DNA of 64,000 nucleotides from Candidatus Anstonella stagnisolia. Lineage in GTDB: Archaea; Micrarchaeota; Micrarchaeia; Anstonellales; Anstonellaceae. Position 1 is the first letter of the stretch, and each line of letters opens with the position of its first letter. A program made the translations under genes and the position numbers. The DNA is taken from positions 448,086 through 512,085 of the forward strand of contig CABMCJ010000004.1 of the NCBI GenBank assembly GCA_902384585.1, in the 5' to 3' direction. The notes beneath the pieces were generated by a model. The model was not told the origin of the DNA and did not search any database. It was given only the letters and a program-made list of their open reading frames with translations. Positions 42,333 through 51,651 of this stretch are shown one piece after another.

Positions 42333-43829
42333 ATGGAAGGCATGCGCGGGCTGAATCCTGCAGTGCACATCCTCTGTTTCCTGCTGCTGGCAGCATTGTT
42401 GTTCGCAGGCTGCTGCGGTTATGCGGATGCCGTGAATGAAAAGGCGAACGAAGCAAACCAGGCAGCTGCGCAGAATTCCGGCACAAGCGCACAGGCTGCG
42501 CAAAGCGTTGCGCAGCAAACAAACAGGGCGCCGGTGGTGCGCCTGAGCATCCTGAATGACAGCAGCGGGCCTGCGCCGTTTTACGTGCATTATTCCTACA
42601 ACTGCTATGACCCGGATAACGACCTCGTGTCCTGCGAGATGAAAATTGACGGCAGGGCGTTTGCAAAGGGCTCAAACATGAGCACGCTTTTCGGCAAGAA
42701 TTTCACTTATCCGCAATTTTATTGGGCTGCGCAAAAGGAAATGGGAAAGCACACGCTGGAAATGTACGCAGTGGATGCAACGGGCATGAACTCCTCAAAA
42801 GTCGTGGAATTCGAAGTCCTCAAGCCCCTGCCGATTAGCAAGCCAGGGTGGTACAGGTGCAACGGGCTGCCAAACACCGAGCCTTGCGACACAATGCTTG
42901 AGGCATATTGCAGCAAATTCACACCTACTGACTTGTCGGTGCGCCAGGCTGCAGCGCAGGCAATCTCAAAACACCCAGGCCAGTTCTCCATAAACCAGCT
43001 CCTTGACATTTATGACTGGGTGCATTCCAATGTGTTCTACCATAATGTGCCGCTGGACATGTACCCGCCTTACAACCCGAATGAAACCCTTGCAACAAAA
43101 TCAGGGGACTGCAAGAACCAGGCGGTTCTCATAGCATCCATGGTGGAAGCAGTAGGGGGCTCTTCGCGCGTGCTTCTCATACCGGACTGCCACCATGCGT
43201 TTGCGGAAGTGTACCTTGGGACAGACGACCAGACAAAGGACCTCACGGACGCGATATGGGCGCACTATTCCACGCAGGGGCAGAAGCTTAACTGGCATCT
43301 TTCCAAGGGGGCGGACAACAAGACGCAGAACTGGTTCATATTTGACACTGCGGGCGGCTCTTTCCCGGGCAACACGATAGATGAGTGCATAAAGCCCAAT
43401 TACACTTTTGAAATACGCGACTGCAGCAGGGATGCGGAAGAGCTCAATGCTCCCATAAGCGCTGGAACCGCATACGATGAGCGCGTGAGGATGAACGAAA
43501 CGCAGGCGATATACGCTGGCTGGACGTATAATTACTGGTGGGACCCGACGCCCGTAATACCCACGCCATACAAATGGTGCCATTACAAGCTTGACATAAA
43601 ATCGCTTTCGCCAGGCGTGTTCAGCTGGTACGTTACCGATGAGGAAGGGTACAAAAACCATGATGCGGGGAGGAGCTTTAGTTTCTACAAGAGCGGGGAG
43701 AACGTGCACGAGCAAAGCGCTGAGTTTGACTGGGACAAGCACCAGAAATTCTACATCCTCATAAAGAACACTGGAGAGGCCTCAATAACTGCCAACATGC
43801 AGCTTGCTGAAACGTGCTACAAGGGGTAG
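42333..43829 (+). CDS. Exported lipoprotein with transglutaminase-like domain
   Basis: A 498-residue surface protein. The hydrophobic leader ends in 'LLFAGCCGY', a lipobox with Cys near residue 27. A Gln/Ala-rich linker follows, then a beta-sandwich (PKD-like) region (~residues 68-160). The transglutaminase-like core is in the middle: 'TKSGDCKNQAVLIASMVEAV' (nucleophile Cys, ~254), 'IPDCHHAFAEVYLG' (His, ~285) and 'WFIFDTAGG' (Asp, ~335), so the triad is intact. The C-terminal ~100 residues form another beta-rich domain. It could be a peptidase or cross-linking enzyme acting on surface proteins. It lies 38 bp after the AI-2E gene. Confidence 0.88.
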   Translation: MEGMRGLNPAVHILCFLLLAALLFAGCCGYADAVNEKANEANQAAAQNSGTSAQAAQSVAQQTNRAPVVRLSILNDSSGPAPFYVHYSYNCYDPDNDLVSCEMKIDGRAFAKGSNMSTLFGKNFTYPQFYWAAQKEMGKHTLEMYAVDATGMNSSKVVEFEVLKPLPISKPGWYRCNGLPNTEPCDTMLEAYCSKFTPTDLSVRQAAAQAISKHPGQFSINQLLDIYDWVHSNVFYHNVPLDMYPPYNPNETLATKSGDCKNQAVLIASMVEAVGGSSRVLLIPDCHHAFAEVYLGTDDQTKDLTDAIWAHYSTQGQKLNWHLSKGADNKTQNWFIFDTAGGSFPGNTIDECIKPNYTFEIRDCSRDAEELNAPISAGTAYDERVRMNETQAIYAGWTYNYWWDPTPVIPTPYKWCHYKLDIKSLSPGVFSWYVTDEEGYKNHDAGRSFSFYKSGENVHEQSAEFDWDKHQKFYILIKNTGEASITANMQLAETCYKG

Positions 43830-43851
43830 CGCAGGAAAAACGCATGTTTAC

Positions 43852-45732
43852 TTAATCTGAAATTGCGCCCTCAAGCTTTTTCCTAAGTATTTCCAGGAAG
43901 CCTTTCCAGAGGACATCGTGGTGCTGGAAATTCGAGATGAAAGGGTTGAGCATGCACACCCTTAGCACGCGCACCTTCCCTACGCGCTTCCATTCCTTTT
44001 CGGGTATTCCAAGGCGTTTTACGAAATCTTTTGGGGCGTCCCCGTAGTCCTCCTTGGACAGCTCTGTGTTGGAAGTCACCCAGTCGTTTTTGTAAACCGG
44101 GCCGCTCACGTATGAGGACTCTGCATAGAGCTTGGAATTAAGCGCGTTCATTTTCTCCAAATTCGCATTGCCTTTTTCATTGAAAGCCATGCATATTATG
44201 TTGAAGTCCGGAGTCCAGACAAGCGGCTGCACAAGGAACTCCTTTCCTTTTGCCTTCAGGCTTTTTGTTGCTTCGAGTTCGCGGGTGAACATCTGCGCGG
44301 CTTCTATGCTCCTGCCGATTATTTCGCCGTATCCCGTAATGTTGAGGGGCACTGTGCGGTGCGCTGCCCATACGCCTGCTGCTGTTGCGCCTGCCTTTGA
44401 GCCCTCCATTATGTAGGAGCCAAGGAGCGTTGGGGAATCTTTTCCCTCCTCAAATACGTATGCTGCAAAGTAGGAAATAAGGTCCAGTATGCGCCTGTCC
44501 TTTATTGCGATTCCGCCTGCTGCGTATGGCACGTAGCCCATCTTGTGCGGGTCTATTGTGATGGAATCCGCCTGCGGGATTGCCTTGTAGGACTCGTATA
44601 TTTCACGCGAAGGGTAGCTGTGGTTGCCTACAAACACCTTGTCGGAGAAGAGGCGTTTCTTTAGCACATTGTATTCCAAAAAGCGGCTTTTTTCGTCCAG
44701 GAAGAGCGCGCGGGAATACCCGCCGTATGCCGCATCAACGTGGAAGTAAAAGGAGATTCCCTTTTTCTCATATGCTGCGCGAAGCTTTGCAATTTCAGCT
44801 ATCCTGTCTATTGCACCTTCCTCTGTTGTGCCAACTACGCCTACCACTGCGATAATTGGGATTTTCTTTGCAATGTGGGCGTCTATTGTTTTCTTCAGAA
44901 CGGAGATGTCCATGCGGAAATGCCCGTCCACCTGCACCTCAATGAAATTCTTGTTCCCTATCCCAAGAACGTCCGCTGCCTTTACCCAGGAATAGTGCTT
45001 GGATTGGGGGACGAGGACTACTCCGAGCGTTCCCTTTCCGACGCCTGTGCCGCGCACGGTTTCGCTGCGCACTGCATCAAAGCAGCCTGCTTTCTTTGCT
45101 TTTCCAACAAGGCCAAGGACCTTTTGCACGGGCATGTTGAGAAGCTGCCAGTCAGACATGCCTTTTACGAGCGAGGGCTTCACTTTTTTTACTGCCAGGG
45201 GGAAAGACTTGAGGTTGCGCGCCATCCAAAGCCCCTCGTAGTTTGCGATTGTGCCGTCAGTTGTGATGTGCCCCCATGAGGTTTTGGGATTGAAACCAAG
45301 CATTGTTGCAAGGTCTTTCCCGGCCTCTATTTCCATCGGGGTTGTTGCCGTGGAAGCCTCGTATGCGACGTTGTTGGGGTTGTAGAGCATTGCCGCCATG
45401 TAGGCGAGGTTTGCGACCATCAGGGTATCGGAATTCATGTGCCCCAGATAGCGCGCGGAAAACCACGGCATTGAGGTTGCCTTGAGTTTTGCGGAAAGCT
45501 GGGAGAGCACTTCGGAGGTCCTGTCCAATGTTTTTTGGTAGTTTTTGCTGCGCACTTCATCAATTGAAAAAATTTCCCTGTCTTCGGGGTGGAAGTCGCG
45601 CCTCCAGTGCATGTGCTCATCCATGAGGAAGTTTAGGGTGTTCTTGAAATATTCCCTGTTTTCGGACTTGGGGCCAAGGAAAAGCGCCTTTACTGTGACG
45701 TCCTTTGGATTGCCTTTGTTTTGTTTTGCCAT
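43852..45732 (-). CDS. PLP-dependent amino-acid decarboxylase, tyrosine decarboxylase-like
   Basis: A 626-residue group II decarboxylase. It has the length and sequence style of bacterial tyrosine decarboxylases rather than of the shorter archaeal MfnA. Key stretches are 'WGHITTDGTIANYEGLWMAR', 'LVPQSKHYSWVKAADVLGIG', 'FYFHVDAAYGGYSRALF' (PLP-binding Asp) and 'TIDPHKMGYVPYAAGGIAI' (PLP-binding Lys). They match my memory of Enterococcus TDC closely. The substrate is probably tyrosine, with other aromatic amino acids or glutamate as alternatives. It is downstream of, and on the same strand as, an APC antiporter, forming a decarboxylation/exchange pair that would consume cytoplasmic protons. Likely acquired from bacteria. 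Confidence 0.9.
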   Translation of the reverse strand: MAKQNKGNPKDVTVKALFLGPKSENREYFKNTLNFLMDEHMHWRRDFHPEDREIFSIDEVRSKNYQKTLDRTSEVLSQLSAKLKATSMPWFSARYLGHMNSDTLMVANLAYMAAMLYNPNNVAYEASTATTPMEIEAGKDLATMLGFNPKTSWGHITTDGTIANYEGLWMARNLKSFPLAVKKVKPSLVKGMSDWQLLNMPVQKVLGLVGKAKKAGCFDAVRSETVRGTGVGKGTLGVVLVPQSKHYSWVKAADVLGIGNKNFIEVQVDGHFRMDISVLKKTIDAHIAKKIPIIAVVGVVGTTEEGAIDRIAEIAKLRAAYEKKGISFYFHVDAAYGGYSRALFLDEKSRFLEYNVLKKRLFSDKVFVGNHSYPSREIYESYKAIPQADSITIDPHKMGYVPYAAGGIAIKDRRILDLISYFAAYVFEEGKDSPTLLGSYIMEGSKAGATAAGVWAAHRTVPLNITGYGEIIGRSIEAAQMFTRELEATKSLKAKGKEFLVQPLVWTPDFNIICMAFNEKGNANLEKMNALNSKLYAESSYVSGPVYKNDWVTSNTELSKEDYGDAPKDFVKRLGIPEKEWKRVGKVRVLRVCMLNPFISNFQHHDVLWKGFLEILRKKLEGAISD

Positions 45733-45851
45733 GTGCTCACCCTGCTAGCGTTTTCGCGCTTTTTCCCTTTTCCATTTGATTGCTGTCCCGCGGGCTTTTT
45801 CATTTGAGCCCATTGTGCGGTTTTTGCATAAGCTTGTGCCAAGGCATCCGT

Positions 45852-47327
45852 TTAGCGTTTGCGGGCTTTCTTCGGTTTTTTTGGCTTTGGCTTTTTTGCA
45901 GCAGGCGGCTTTTCTTCGGTTTCACTTGATGCAAGCTTCCACTCGGGCTTTTTGAAGTGGTAGATGATAAGCGGCACCGCAACTACAACAAGGGTCCCTA
46001 TGAGCATGAACGTGAGGTAGTTGCTGCTTTCCTTAATCTGGCTTGGCGGCATGAGGGCGAGGATGAAAAGGAAAGCCATTGAGAGGAAGCCAAAGCCCGC
46101 GACAATCCACATCCCAAGCTTCCCCCCTGGGATTGAGAAGGGGCGGGGAACATTGGGCTGGGAGTACCGAAGGCGGATTGCGGCTGCATACATGAGGAAA
46201 TACATTACGATGTACACCGCGGTTGTGAGCGCGAAAAGCATCCAGAAAGAGCTGTTCACGCCCCCTGGGAGGAGCACGTACACTGCGCCCCAGAAGGTTA
46301 TCATGAGCGCCTGGAGGATGAGCATGTTTGTTGGGATGCCATTCTCATTCTTCTTCTGGAGGATGGGAGGGAGCGTGCCCTCGCGCGCAGTTGCGAACAA
46401 GCCGCGCACAGGGCCCAATATCCATGTGGACACCTGCCCCATTGCGCCTATCACTATCAGGAGCGCGAAAACTTTCACAAGCCATGCAAGCCCCACGCCC
46501 TGGAAAATCACCTGGAATGTCTGCATTATGCCTGCGAGCAAATTAAGGTGCGCTGCCGGCACAAGCATTGCGACTATGAGCGCGCCTATCACGCCCACTA
46601 TTGTAGTGAGGATGCCCACTATGAGGATGCCCAGGGGATAGTTCTTTTGCACGTCCTTTATTTCATTCGCGTGCGTTGCAGTCATTTCAATGCCGATAAA
46701 CACGAACACGAAAGTTACGAGCAGCACTAAATTGGAGAGGGAAGAGAAATCAGGCAGCAAATCCGCGAGAGTGGGGGTGAGGGTGAGCTGCACGGGATTT
46801 CCTGATGAGATGTACCAGAGCCCTCCCAAAATGAGGACGGCTGCTGGTATGAAAGTGCCTATTATTACGGAAATGGAACTTATCTTTGAATACATTTTGA
46901 GGCCCTTGAAATTCAGGAAAGTGAAGCCCCACCACACAAGCACTATAATGAGGAATTCGAAAAGCTTGTTGCTTGCGAGTGCGGGGTCGATTAGGTATGC
47001 AAGCGTTGCCGCGATAAATGTGAGTATGCTTATGAAGCCGATTGTCATTTGGAACCATTGGAGCCAGATTGCGGTAAAGCCCCATTTTTGCCCGAATGCA
47101 TTTTTCACCCATACGTACACTCCTCCTTCCTGCGGCCAGCCCGTTGCAAGCTCTGCGGATACGAGGGATGCGGGGATGAGGTAGATTATCACTGCGATAA
47201 TGCAAAATGCAATTGCCTGCCAGCCAACAACGCCCTGGGTCGGGACAGTCCTTATGCTCATAAGCGCCGCGCACGTGAGAAGCACGAATGCAAAAAGGCT
47301 TAGCTTGAACGCATTTTTAGACTCCAT
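45852..47327 (-). CDS. APC-family amino-acid antiporter
   Basis: A 491-residue transporter with about 12 membrane segments. The start is ATG 47327 after the strong 'ggaggggtgg' site; the track start is longer. The N-terminal 'SLFAFVLLTCAALMSIRTVP' and 'ATGWPQEGGVYVWVKNAFGQ' resemble GadC/TyrP-type exchangers. The C terminus has a basic Lys/Pro-rich tail (KKPKPKKPKKARKR). Because the gene precedes a tyrosine decarboxylase-like gene by 119 bp, it probably exchanges the amino acid for its amine. A short stretch downstream ('aaagcgcgaaaacgctag') resembles the gene's own last bases. Confidence 0.88.
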   Translation of the reverse strand: MESKNAFKLSLFAFVLLTCAALMSIRTVPTQGVVGWQAIAFCIIAVIIYLIPASLVSAELATGWPQEGGVYVWVKNAFGQKWGFTAIWLQWFQMTIGFISILTFIAATLAYLIDPALASNKLFEFLIIVLVWWGFTFLNFKGLKMYSKISSISVIIGTFIPAAVLILGGLWYISSGNPVQLTLTPTLADLLPDFSSLSNLVLLVTFVFVFIGIEMTATHANEIKDVQKNYPLGILIVGILTTIVGVIGALIVAMLVPAAHLNLLAGIMQTFQVIFQGVGLAWLVKVFALLIVIGAMGQVSTWILGPVRGLFATAREGTLPPILQKKNENGIPTNMLILQALMITFWGAVYVLLPGGVNSSFWMLFALTTAVYIVMYFLMYAAAIRLRYSQPNVPRPFSIPGGKLGMWIVAGFGFLSMAFLFILALMPPSQIKESSNYLTFMLIGTLVVVAVPLIIYHFKKPEWKLASSETEEKPPAAKKPKPKKPKKARKR

Positions 47328-47426
47328 TTTTTCCACCCCTCCTAGAATACGCATGCACTTTCATAACAAATTCAACAAGTGCTAGGTTTTTATTACTAAT
47401 TATGTTATCCTGCCCTCAGCCCGCAT

Positions 47427-48851
47427 TCAGCCCATCGCTGCTGCGCCGCCTCTTTTTGTGCGAAGCGGTATTTCCTTTATTGTGAGCATTAGGAATACGC
47501 ATATCAGGGAGAGCGCAAAGGAGAGCATGAAAGCGGTTTGAAGGCCGTGCACGTATGCAACGCGGTCTGCCTCGCTTGTTATTGTTGTCACGTTCCCTAC
47601 GAAATTTATCACTGCGCCGATTAGGGTAACGCCAAGTGCTGAGCCTAAGTTCCTAAAGAACGTTACACCGGAAGTTGCAATGCCTATTTGGGCGGATGCG
47701 AATGCATTTTGCACTATGAGGGTGTAGAGATAAGTGGGCGGGCCTAAGCCTATTCCAAGAACAGTGAGCGCGATAAGCACATCATTGTAGGAAGAGCCGA
47801 CCTGAAGGCTTGAGAGCATGTATATCCCAATGCACGCGATTGCAACTGAAACTATCCCAACGAGCTTGTATTTTCCTGTGCGCGAGGTTATTTGCCCCAC
47901 AAGCACCATGGAGAGCACTGCGGAGAGGAGAAGGGGCGTGAGGGCTTTTCCGGCATCCAGGGGACCGCCGCCCAAAATTGTTTCTATGTATTGGGGCACA
48001 AAGGAAATTACGCCAAAGAGCGCTGCATTGAGCACAAAGGCGCATATTATGGAGGTTATGAAAATGGGGTTCTTGAAGAGAAAGGGAGGCAGTATTGCTT
48101 CAGGGGCTTTTGCTTCTTGGCGTGCGAAAAAGAAGAGCGCGACAAGCATTAGGAGGAAGCTCGCAGCCATTTTTGCGCTAAGGGGCCAGATGCCCATCTG
48201 CGCATACGCCATGAAGGAAATTATGAAAACTGTGAAGAGGATGCAGCCTGCAAAATCAGGCTTGCCTTTTTCAAGCGCAGCCTGCTTGTATTGTGTGCGG
48301 CGCATCAGGAAGACCGTGAGTACCCCGATAGGGACGTTCACGTAGAAAACCCATCTCCAGTCCCATGCCTGCGTTATTGCTGCGCCTATCATGGGGCCGA
48401 ATATTGAGGCAAGCCCGTATATTGCGGCGATGAGGCTTATCCATTTCCCGCGTTCGCGCGGGGTGAACAAGTCGCCCATCATTGCCATTGAGAGCACCAT
48501 CACCATGCCTGCGCCTGCGCCCTGCATTGCGCGGAAAGTTATGAGCATGTCCATGTTCTGGGAAAAGCCGCACAGGAATGAGCCGATTGTGAAAAGCGCA
48601 ATCCCATATACGTAAAGCTTTTTCCTCCCGAACATGTCGCCGAGCTTTCCGCTTATTGTTACGGTTATCAGGGATGCGGTCATGTAGGCTGCAAAAACCA
48701 GGCTTAGCTTGTCCAAGCCGCCCAAATCTTTTACGATGGTGGGCATTGCGGTTGCGACCACGGTTTGGTCGAGCGAGGCGATTAGGACTGTGAGCATTAT
48801 CACTATGAGTATGCCCCAGCGGTTTGCGTCAAGCCCGAAAAATTTTTTCAT
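47427..48851 (-). CDS. MFS drug/H+ antiporter, DHA2 (14-helix) type
   Basis: A 474-residue permease. Motif C is typical of the EmrB/QacA branch: 'GPMIGAAITQAWDWRWVFYV' followed by 'NVPIG'. Motif A appears as 'GKLGDMFGRKKLYV', and the N terminus 'LIASLDQTVVATAMPTIVKD' is the standard DHA2 start with its membrane Asp. It should export hydrophobic compounds in exchange for protons. No adjacent regulator is seen. The leading ATG 48851 is 116 bp from the divergent lipoprotein gene. Confidence 0.95.
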   Translation of the reverse strand: MKKFFGLDANRWGILIVIMLTVLIASLDQTVVATAMPTIVKDLGGLDKLSLVFAAYMTASLITVTISGKLGDMFGRKKLYVYGIALFTIGSFLCGFSQNMDMLITFRAMQGAGAGMVMVLSMAMMGDLFTPRERGKWISLIAAIYGLASIFGPMIGAAITQAWDWRWVFYVNVPIGVLTVFLMRRTQYKQAALEKGKPDFAGCILFTVFIISFMAYAQMGIWPLSAKMAASFLLMLVALFFFARQEAKAPEAILPPFLFKNPIFITSIICAFVLNAALFGVISFVPQYIETILGGGPLDAGKALTPLLLSAVLSMVLVGQITSRTGKYKLVGIVSVAIACIGIYMLSSLQVGSSYNDVLIALTVLGIGLGPPTYLYTLIVQNAFASAQIGIATSGVTFFRNLGSALGVTLIGAVINFVGNVTTITSEADRVAYVHGLQTAFMLSFALSLICVFLMLTIKEIPLRTKRGGAAAMG

Positions 48852-48967
48852 CAGGAGTATAACAATGAATAGCGTTTAAAATGTGATTATCTGCATGGAA
48901 GCCTGCGCCGCTTTTATAATTCTTTTGAACGAGTATGATGCACATTTGCATGTTTGGGGTGGTTGGC

Positions 48968-50113
48968 ATGGGAAAAGGTCTTCTTGTAATATTTGCGGCA
49001 ATCCTGCTTTTGTTTGCGGGATGCACGCAGCAATCGCCAGCCCAGCCTGCAGCGCAGCCAACAGTTTCGCCTTCCGTTCCGCCTTCAAATGCGCAGCCCG
49101 CGGCAACGCCGCCTGCAAATGCGCCAACAGCAGCCGTTCCGCCTGCAGCAGGCACGCCTTCAATCGCACAGCCGGCGCCTTCAACTGCTGTGATGGTTTC
49201 GCAGAACGCGCAGCTTGGAAGCATACTTACGGATGGGAAGGGGATGACGCTTTACGTTTTCACGCGTGACAGCGTTGGGAAAACAAACTGCTATAATACG
49301 TGCGCAGACCTCTGGCCGCCCCTTATTTCGCCTGACGGGGGCGTTGGCGGCTCGCTTTCAGGGAAGCTTGGGACAATCGTGAGGGCTGACGGCTCAAGGC
49401 AGATAACATACAACGGGATGCCACTTTATTATTGGAAAGGGGACGCGATTCCCGGCGACATAAACGGGCAGGGATACGGGGGAGTATGGTTTGTTGCACA
49501 GCCTGATGCCACGGGTTTCCCAAGCGACATGGGCGAATCGCAGGCAAGGGAGATAGCGGCGGGCACAAAGGAATGCACAGATGCGGGAATGCTCACAAGC
49601 GACTCCATGTACAACAACAATAGCAAGACGTGGTGGATAGGCATAAACTCAACAAAGCCTGGATGCTCGCCTGCATGCGTCGTATCGGCGAACAAGAGCG
49701 CACAAGTGAACTGGAGATGCACGGGCCTGGTGGCGCCGCAGGTGCTTATTGTGAAAACATACCCGACATCTGCATTTGGGGAAATACTCACCGACAGCAA
49801 CGGGATGGCGCTTTATGTGCGCACAACCGACGCAACGAACAAGTTCAGCTGCACTGGAAGCTGCGCAATGAGCTGGCCTGCGCTTGTTGTTTCCTCGGGA
49901 TACACGACGGACGTAAGCGGCCTGAGTGGAACAATTGGCACGCTTGCAAGGCCCGACGGGACGATGCAGGCCACATATAACGGGATGCTGCTTTACACGT
50001 ACGCGTACGACAAGGCGCCCGGGCAGGTAAACGGGAACGGGCTTGGGGACGTGTGGTACGTTGCCAAGACGAGCATGACAACCTACCCGCAACAGTACAG
50101 CGGCGGGTACTGA
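48968..50113 (+). CDS. Lipoprotein with two LTDxxGxxLY secreted repeats
   Basis: A 381-residue surface lipoprotein from ATG 48968, after 'gggtggttgg'. The signal peptide ends in 'LLLFAGC'. A Pro/Ala-rich linker (~residues 24-70) precedes two related domains, 'LGSILTDGKGMTLYVFTRD' and 'FGEILTDSNGMALYVRTTD', each followed by a Cys-pair and 'WPxL' motif. This is the secreted-repeat (PF03640-type) domain. Between them lies a segment with 'TKECTDAGMLTS', 'SKTWWIGINS' and 'CSPACVV', a Cys-rich domain I associate with other archaeal lipoproteins. The function is unknown, probably cell-surface. Confidence 0.88.
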   Translation: MGKGLLVIFAAILLLFAGCTQQSPAQPAAQPTVSPSVPPSNAQPAATPPANAPTAAVPPAAGTPSIAQPAPSTAVMVSQNAQLGSILTDGKGMTLYVFTRDSVGKTNCYNTCADLWPPLISPDGGVGGSLSGKLGTIVRADGSRQITYNGMPLYYWKGDAIPGDINGQGYGGVWFVAQPDATGFPSDMGESQAREIAAGTKECTDAGMLTSDSMYNNNSKTWWIGINSTKPGCSPACVVSANKSAQVNWRCTGLVAPQVLIVKTYPTSAFGEILTDSNGMALYVRTTDATNKFSCTGSCAMSWPALVVSSGYTTDVSGLSGTIGTLARPDGTMQATYNGMLLYTYAYDKAPGQVNGNGLGDVWYVAKTSMTTYPQQYSGGY

Positions 50114-50229
50114 GAATCACCGGGCAGGCTTTCCAGGCAGCGTGCGCGAGCGCAGGGGAGTGCTTTTTTTGCATGCAGGTTGCCTAAAATTTATAAATAT
50201 AGCGGCGTTATATATGCAAGGGTGATGGC

Positions 50230-50628
50230 ATGAAAACAAATCCGGTCGTGCATTTTGAGATGTCTGCTGAAGACAGGGGAAGGATGAGGAAATTCTATGA
50301 GGGCGCGTTTGGGTGGAAAACGCACCAGCTTGGAAAAGATATGGGCATGTACGTCCTGGTTACCACCACGGACACTGATGAGAAGCAAATGGTAACAAAG
50401 CCCGGCACAATCAACGGCGGGTTTTACCAGAGGATGAAAGGCCCGGAATCAAATGCGCCTTCAGTAGTAATAGAGGTTGAGGACATCAGGGAAAGCATGA
50501 GGAAAGTGGAAAAGGCGGGCGGAAAAATCATTGGGAAGCCAATGGAAATACCGGGCGTTGGGACTTATGTTTCCTTTTTTGATACAGAGGGCAATCGGGC
50601 AAGCATGATGCAGCCAAATAGAAAATAA
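50230..50628 (+). CDS. VOC-superfamily (glyoxalase-like) protein
   Basis: A 132-residue vicinal-oxygen-chelate fold protein. The paired beta-alpha-beta-beta-beta layout is visible: 'VVHFEMSAEDRGRMRKFYEG' opens the first half and 'SVVIEVEDIRESMRKVEKAG' the second, followed by 'GVGTYVSFFDTEGNRASMMQ'. Such proteins bind small metabolites or antibiotics; the substrate is not known. The ribosome-binding site 'gggtgat' precedes ATG 50230, and a TATA-like 'tttataaata' lies at about 50190. Confidence 0.9.
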   Translation: MKTNPVVHFEMSAEDRGRMRKFYEGAFGWKTHQLGKDMGMYVLVTTTDTDEKQMVTKPGTINGGFYQRMKGPESNAPSVVIEVEDIRESMRKVEKAGGKIIGKPMEIPGVGTYVSFFDTEGNRASMMQPNRK

Positions 50629-50637
50629 GGTGGGCTT

Positions 50638-51057
50638 ATGAAAAAGGGCGGCGTTGGGAAAGCAGAATCTGCACCTTTGCTCATAGATGCGAGGATACAG
50701 GAGCTTGGGGACTGGCGGGGGGAGATGCTTTCCCGCCTGCGCGCATTGGTAAAGCAGGCGGACCCGAAAGTAGTGGAGGAATGGAAATGGGGCGTGCCTG
50801 TGTGGTCCCGCAACGGGCTGATATGCACCGGCGAGGCGTATAAGAATACGGTAAAGATGACATTTGCAAGGGGCGCCTCTTTGGAGGACCCCGCAGGACT
50901 TTTCAATTCAAGCCTTGAGGGCAAAGTTAGGCGCGCGATTGACTTTCGCGAAGGGGAAAAGGTTGATGGGAAGGCACTGAAAAACCTTATCCGCGCAGCC
51001 GTTGCCCTGAACAAGTCCTTGGATAAGCGGTTGCATGGGCGCTTTGGCAACAAATAG
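50638..51057 (+). CDS. DUF1801 (YdhG-like) protein
   Basis: A 139-residue protein of the YdhG/DUF1801 family. The conserved core is 'LRALVKQADPKVVEEWKWGV' followed by 'PVWSRNGLICTGEAYKNTVK' and 'FRKGEKVDGK'-type residues ('FREGEKVDGKALKNLIRAAV'). Family members resemble frataxin/CyaY in fold, but the function is unclear. It lies 9 bp after the VOC gene and is clearly co-transcribed with it. Confidence 0.85.
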   Translation: MKKGGVGKAESAPLLIDARIQELGDWRGEMLSRLRALVKQADPKVVEEWKWGVPVWSRNGLICTGEAYKNTVKMTFARGASLEDPAGLFNSSLEGKVRRAIDFREGEKVDGKALKNLIRAAVALNKSLDKRLHGRFGNK

Positions 51058-51090
51058 GCATGGAAAAGCCGCAAATGCGCCCTAGGAAGG

Positions 51091-51387
51091 CTACTTGCCC
51101 TCTTCTTTTACCGCGTACTTTACGATTAAGAAGACCACGAATGCGATTATCGCAAAATCTATCAGTGCGCCTGCGAAATCGCCTATGAGAAGTTTTATCG
51201 GGCCTATTTGCAGAACCGCGCTGCGCCAGTCCCCTCCTGGGATTAGGACTGCGATTATGGGCATTATGATGTCCGCGACAAGCGCGCTCACAAGCTTTGC
51301 TGCGGCGGCGCCGATTATGAACGCCACTGCAAGCCCGATTACCTTGTGCTTGTTAAGGAATGCCATGAAGTCGTCCACAAAGCCCAT
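51091..51387 (-). CDS. mscL: Large-conductance mechanosensitive channel
   Basis: A 98-residue MscL. The start is ATG 51387 with 'ccggtggtgca' upstream; the track's 121-residue version is too long. The N-terminal amphipathic helix and first pore helix 'FLNKHKVIGLAVAFIIGAAA' and 'AKLVSALVADIIMPIIAVL' are typical. The second helix 'DFAIIAFVVFLIVKYAVK' is followed by a very short cytoplasmic tail (EEGK). The shortened C terminus is seen in many archaeal members. It releases solutes on osmotic downshock. Confidence 0.92.
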   Translation of the reverse strand: MGFVDDFMAFLNKHKVIGLAVAFIIGAAAAKLVSALVADIIMPIIAVLIPGGDWRSAVLQIGPIKLLIGDFAGALIDFAIIAFVVFLIVKYAVKEEGK

Positions 51388-51490
51388 TGCACCACCGGAA
51401 GGATAATCCGCGCAAGGGATATAATTGTGCCTGTGGAGGGTTGGGCGGGCACCCAACTTGCCATTTCATGCTAATTCATCATTAGCATAA

Positions 51491-51568
51491 GTCAGACCGT
51501 CCGCTAGGGGGACAACACTTGGTCAGACGGTCAAAAGAGAGGTCGTTTCCTAGGAAATGAGGGGTGCT
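51491..51568 (+). repeat. 78-bp island repeat, copy R1
   Basis: A 78-bp element beginning 'gtcagaccgtccgctagggg' and ending 'cctaggaaatgaggggtgct'. It contains the inverted 7-mer GACCGTC/GACGGTC and the perfect 12-bp palindrome TTTCCTAGGAAA. By eye about 76 of 78 positions match R4. It sits between mscL and the first island gene. Confidence 0.9.
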
Positions 51569-51620
51569 GGCTTGCTCTTTTTGTCAGATGCAGTTTTATT
51601 AGTGGCTGGATGAACGATAC

Positions 51621-51629
51621 CTATTTAAA
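51621..51629 (+). promoter_or_regulatory. TATA box of the first island gene
   Basis: 'ctatttaaa' is centred about 27 bp before ATG 51652, the spacing expected for leaderless transcription from that codon. Confidence 0.5.
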
Positions 51630-51651
51630 CACTAAAATACACAATAATGGC

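Noticed and set aside
45800-45982. 60-residue minus-strand ORF across the APC/decarboxylase gap
   Set aside because: Lys/Ser-rich out-of-frame reading of the transporter's basic tail; no start signal or domain.
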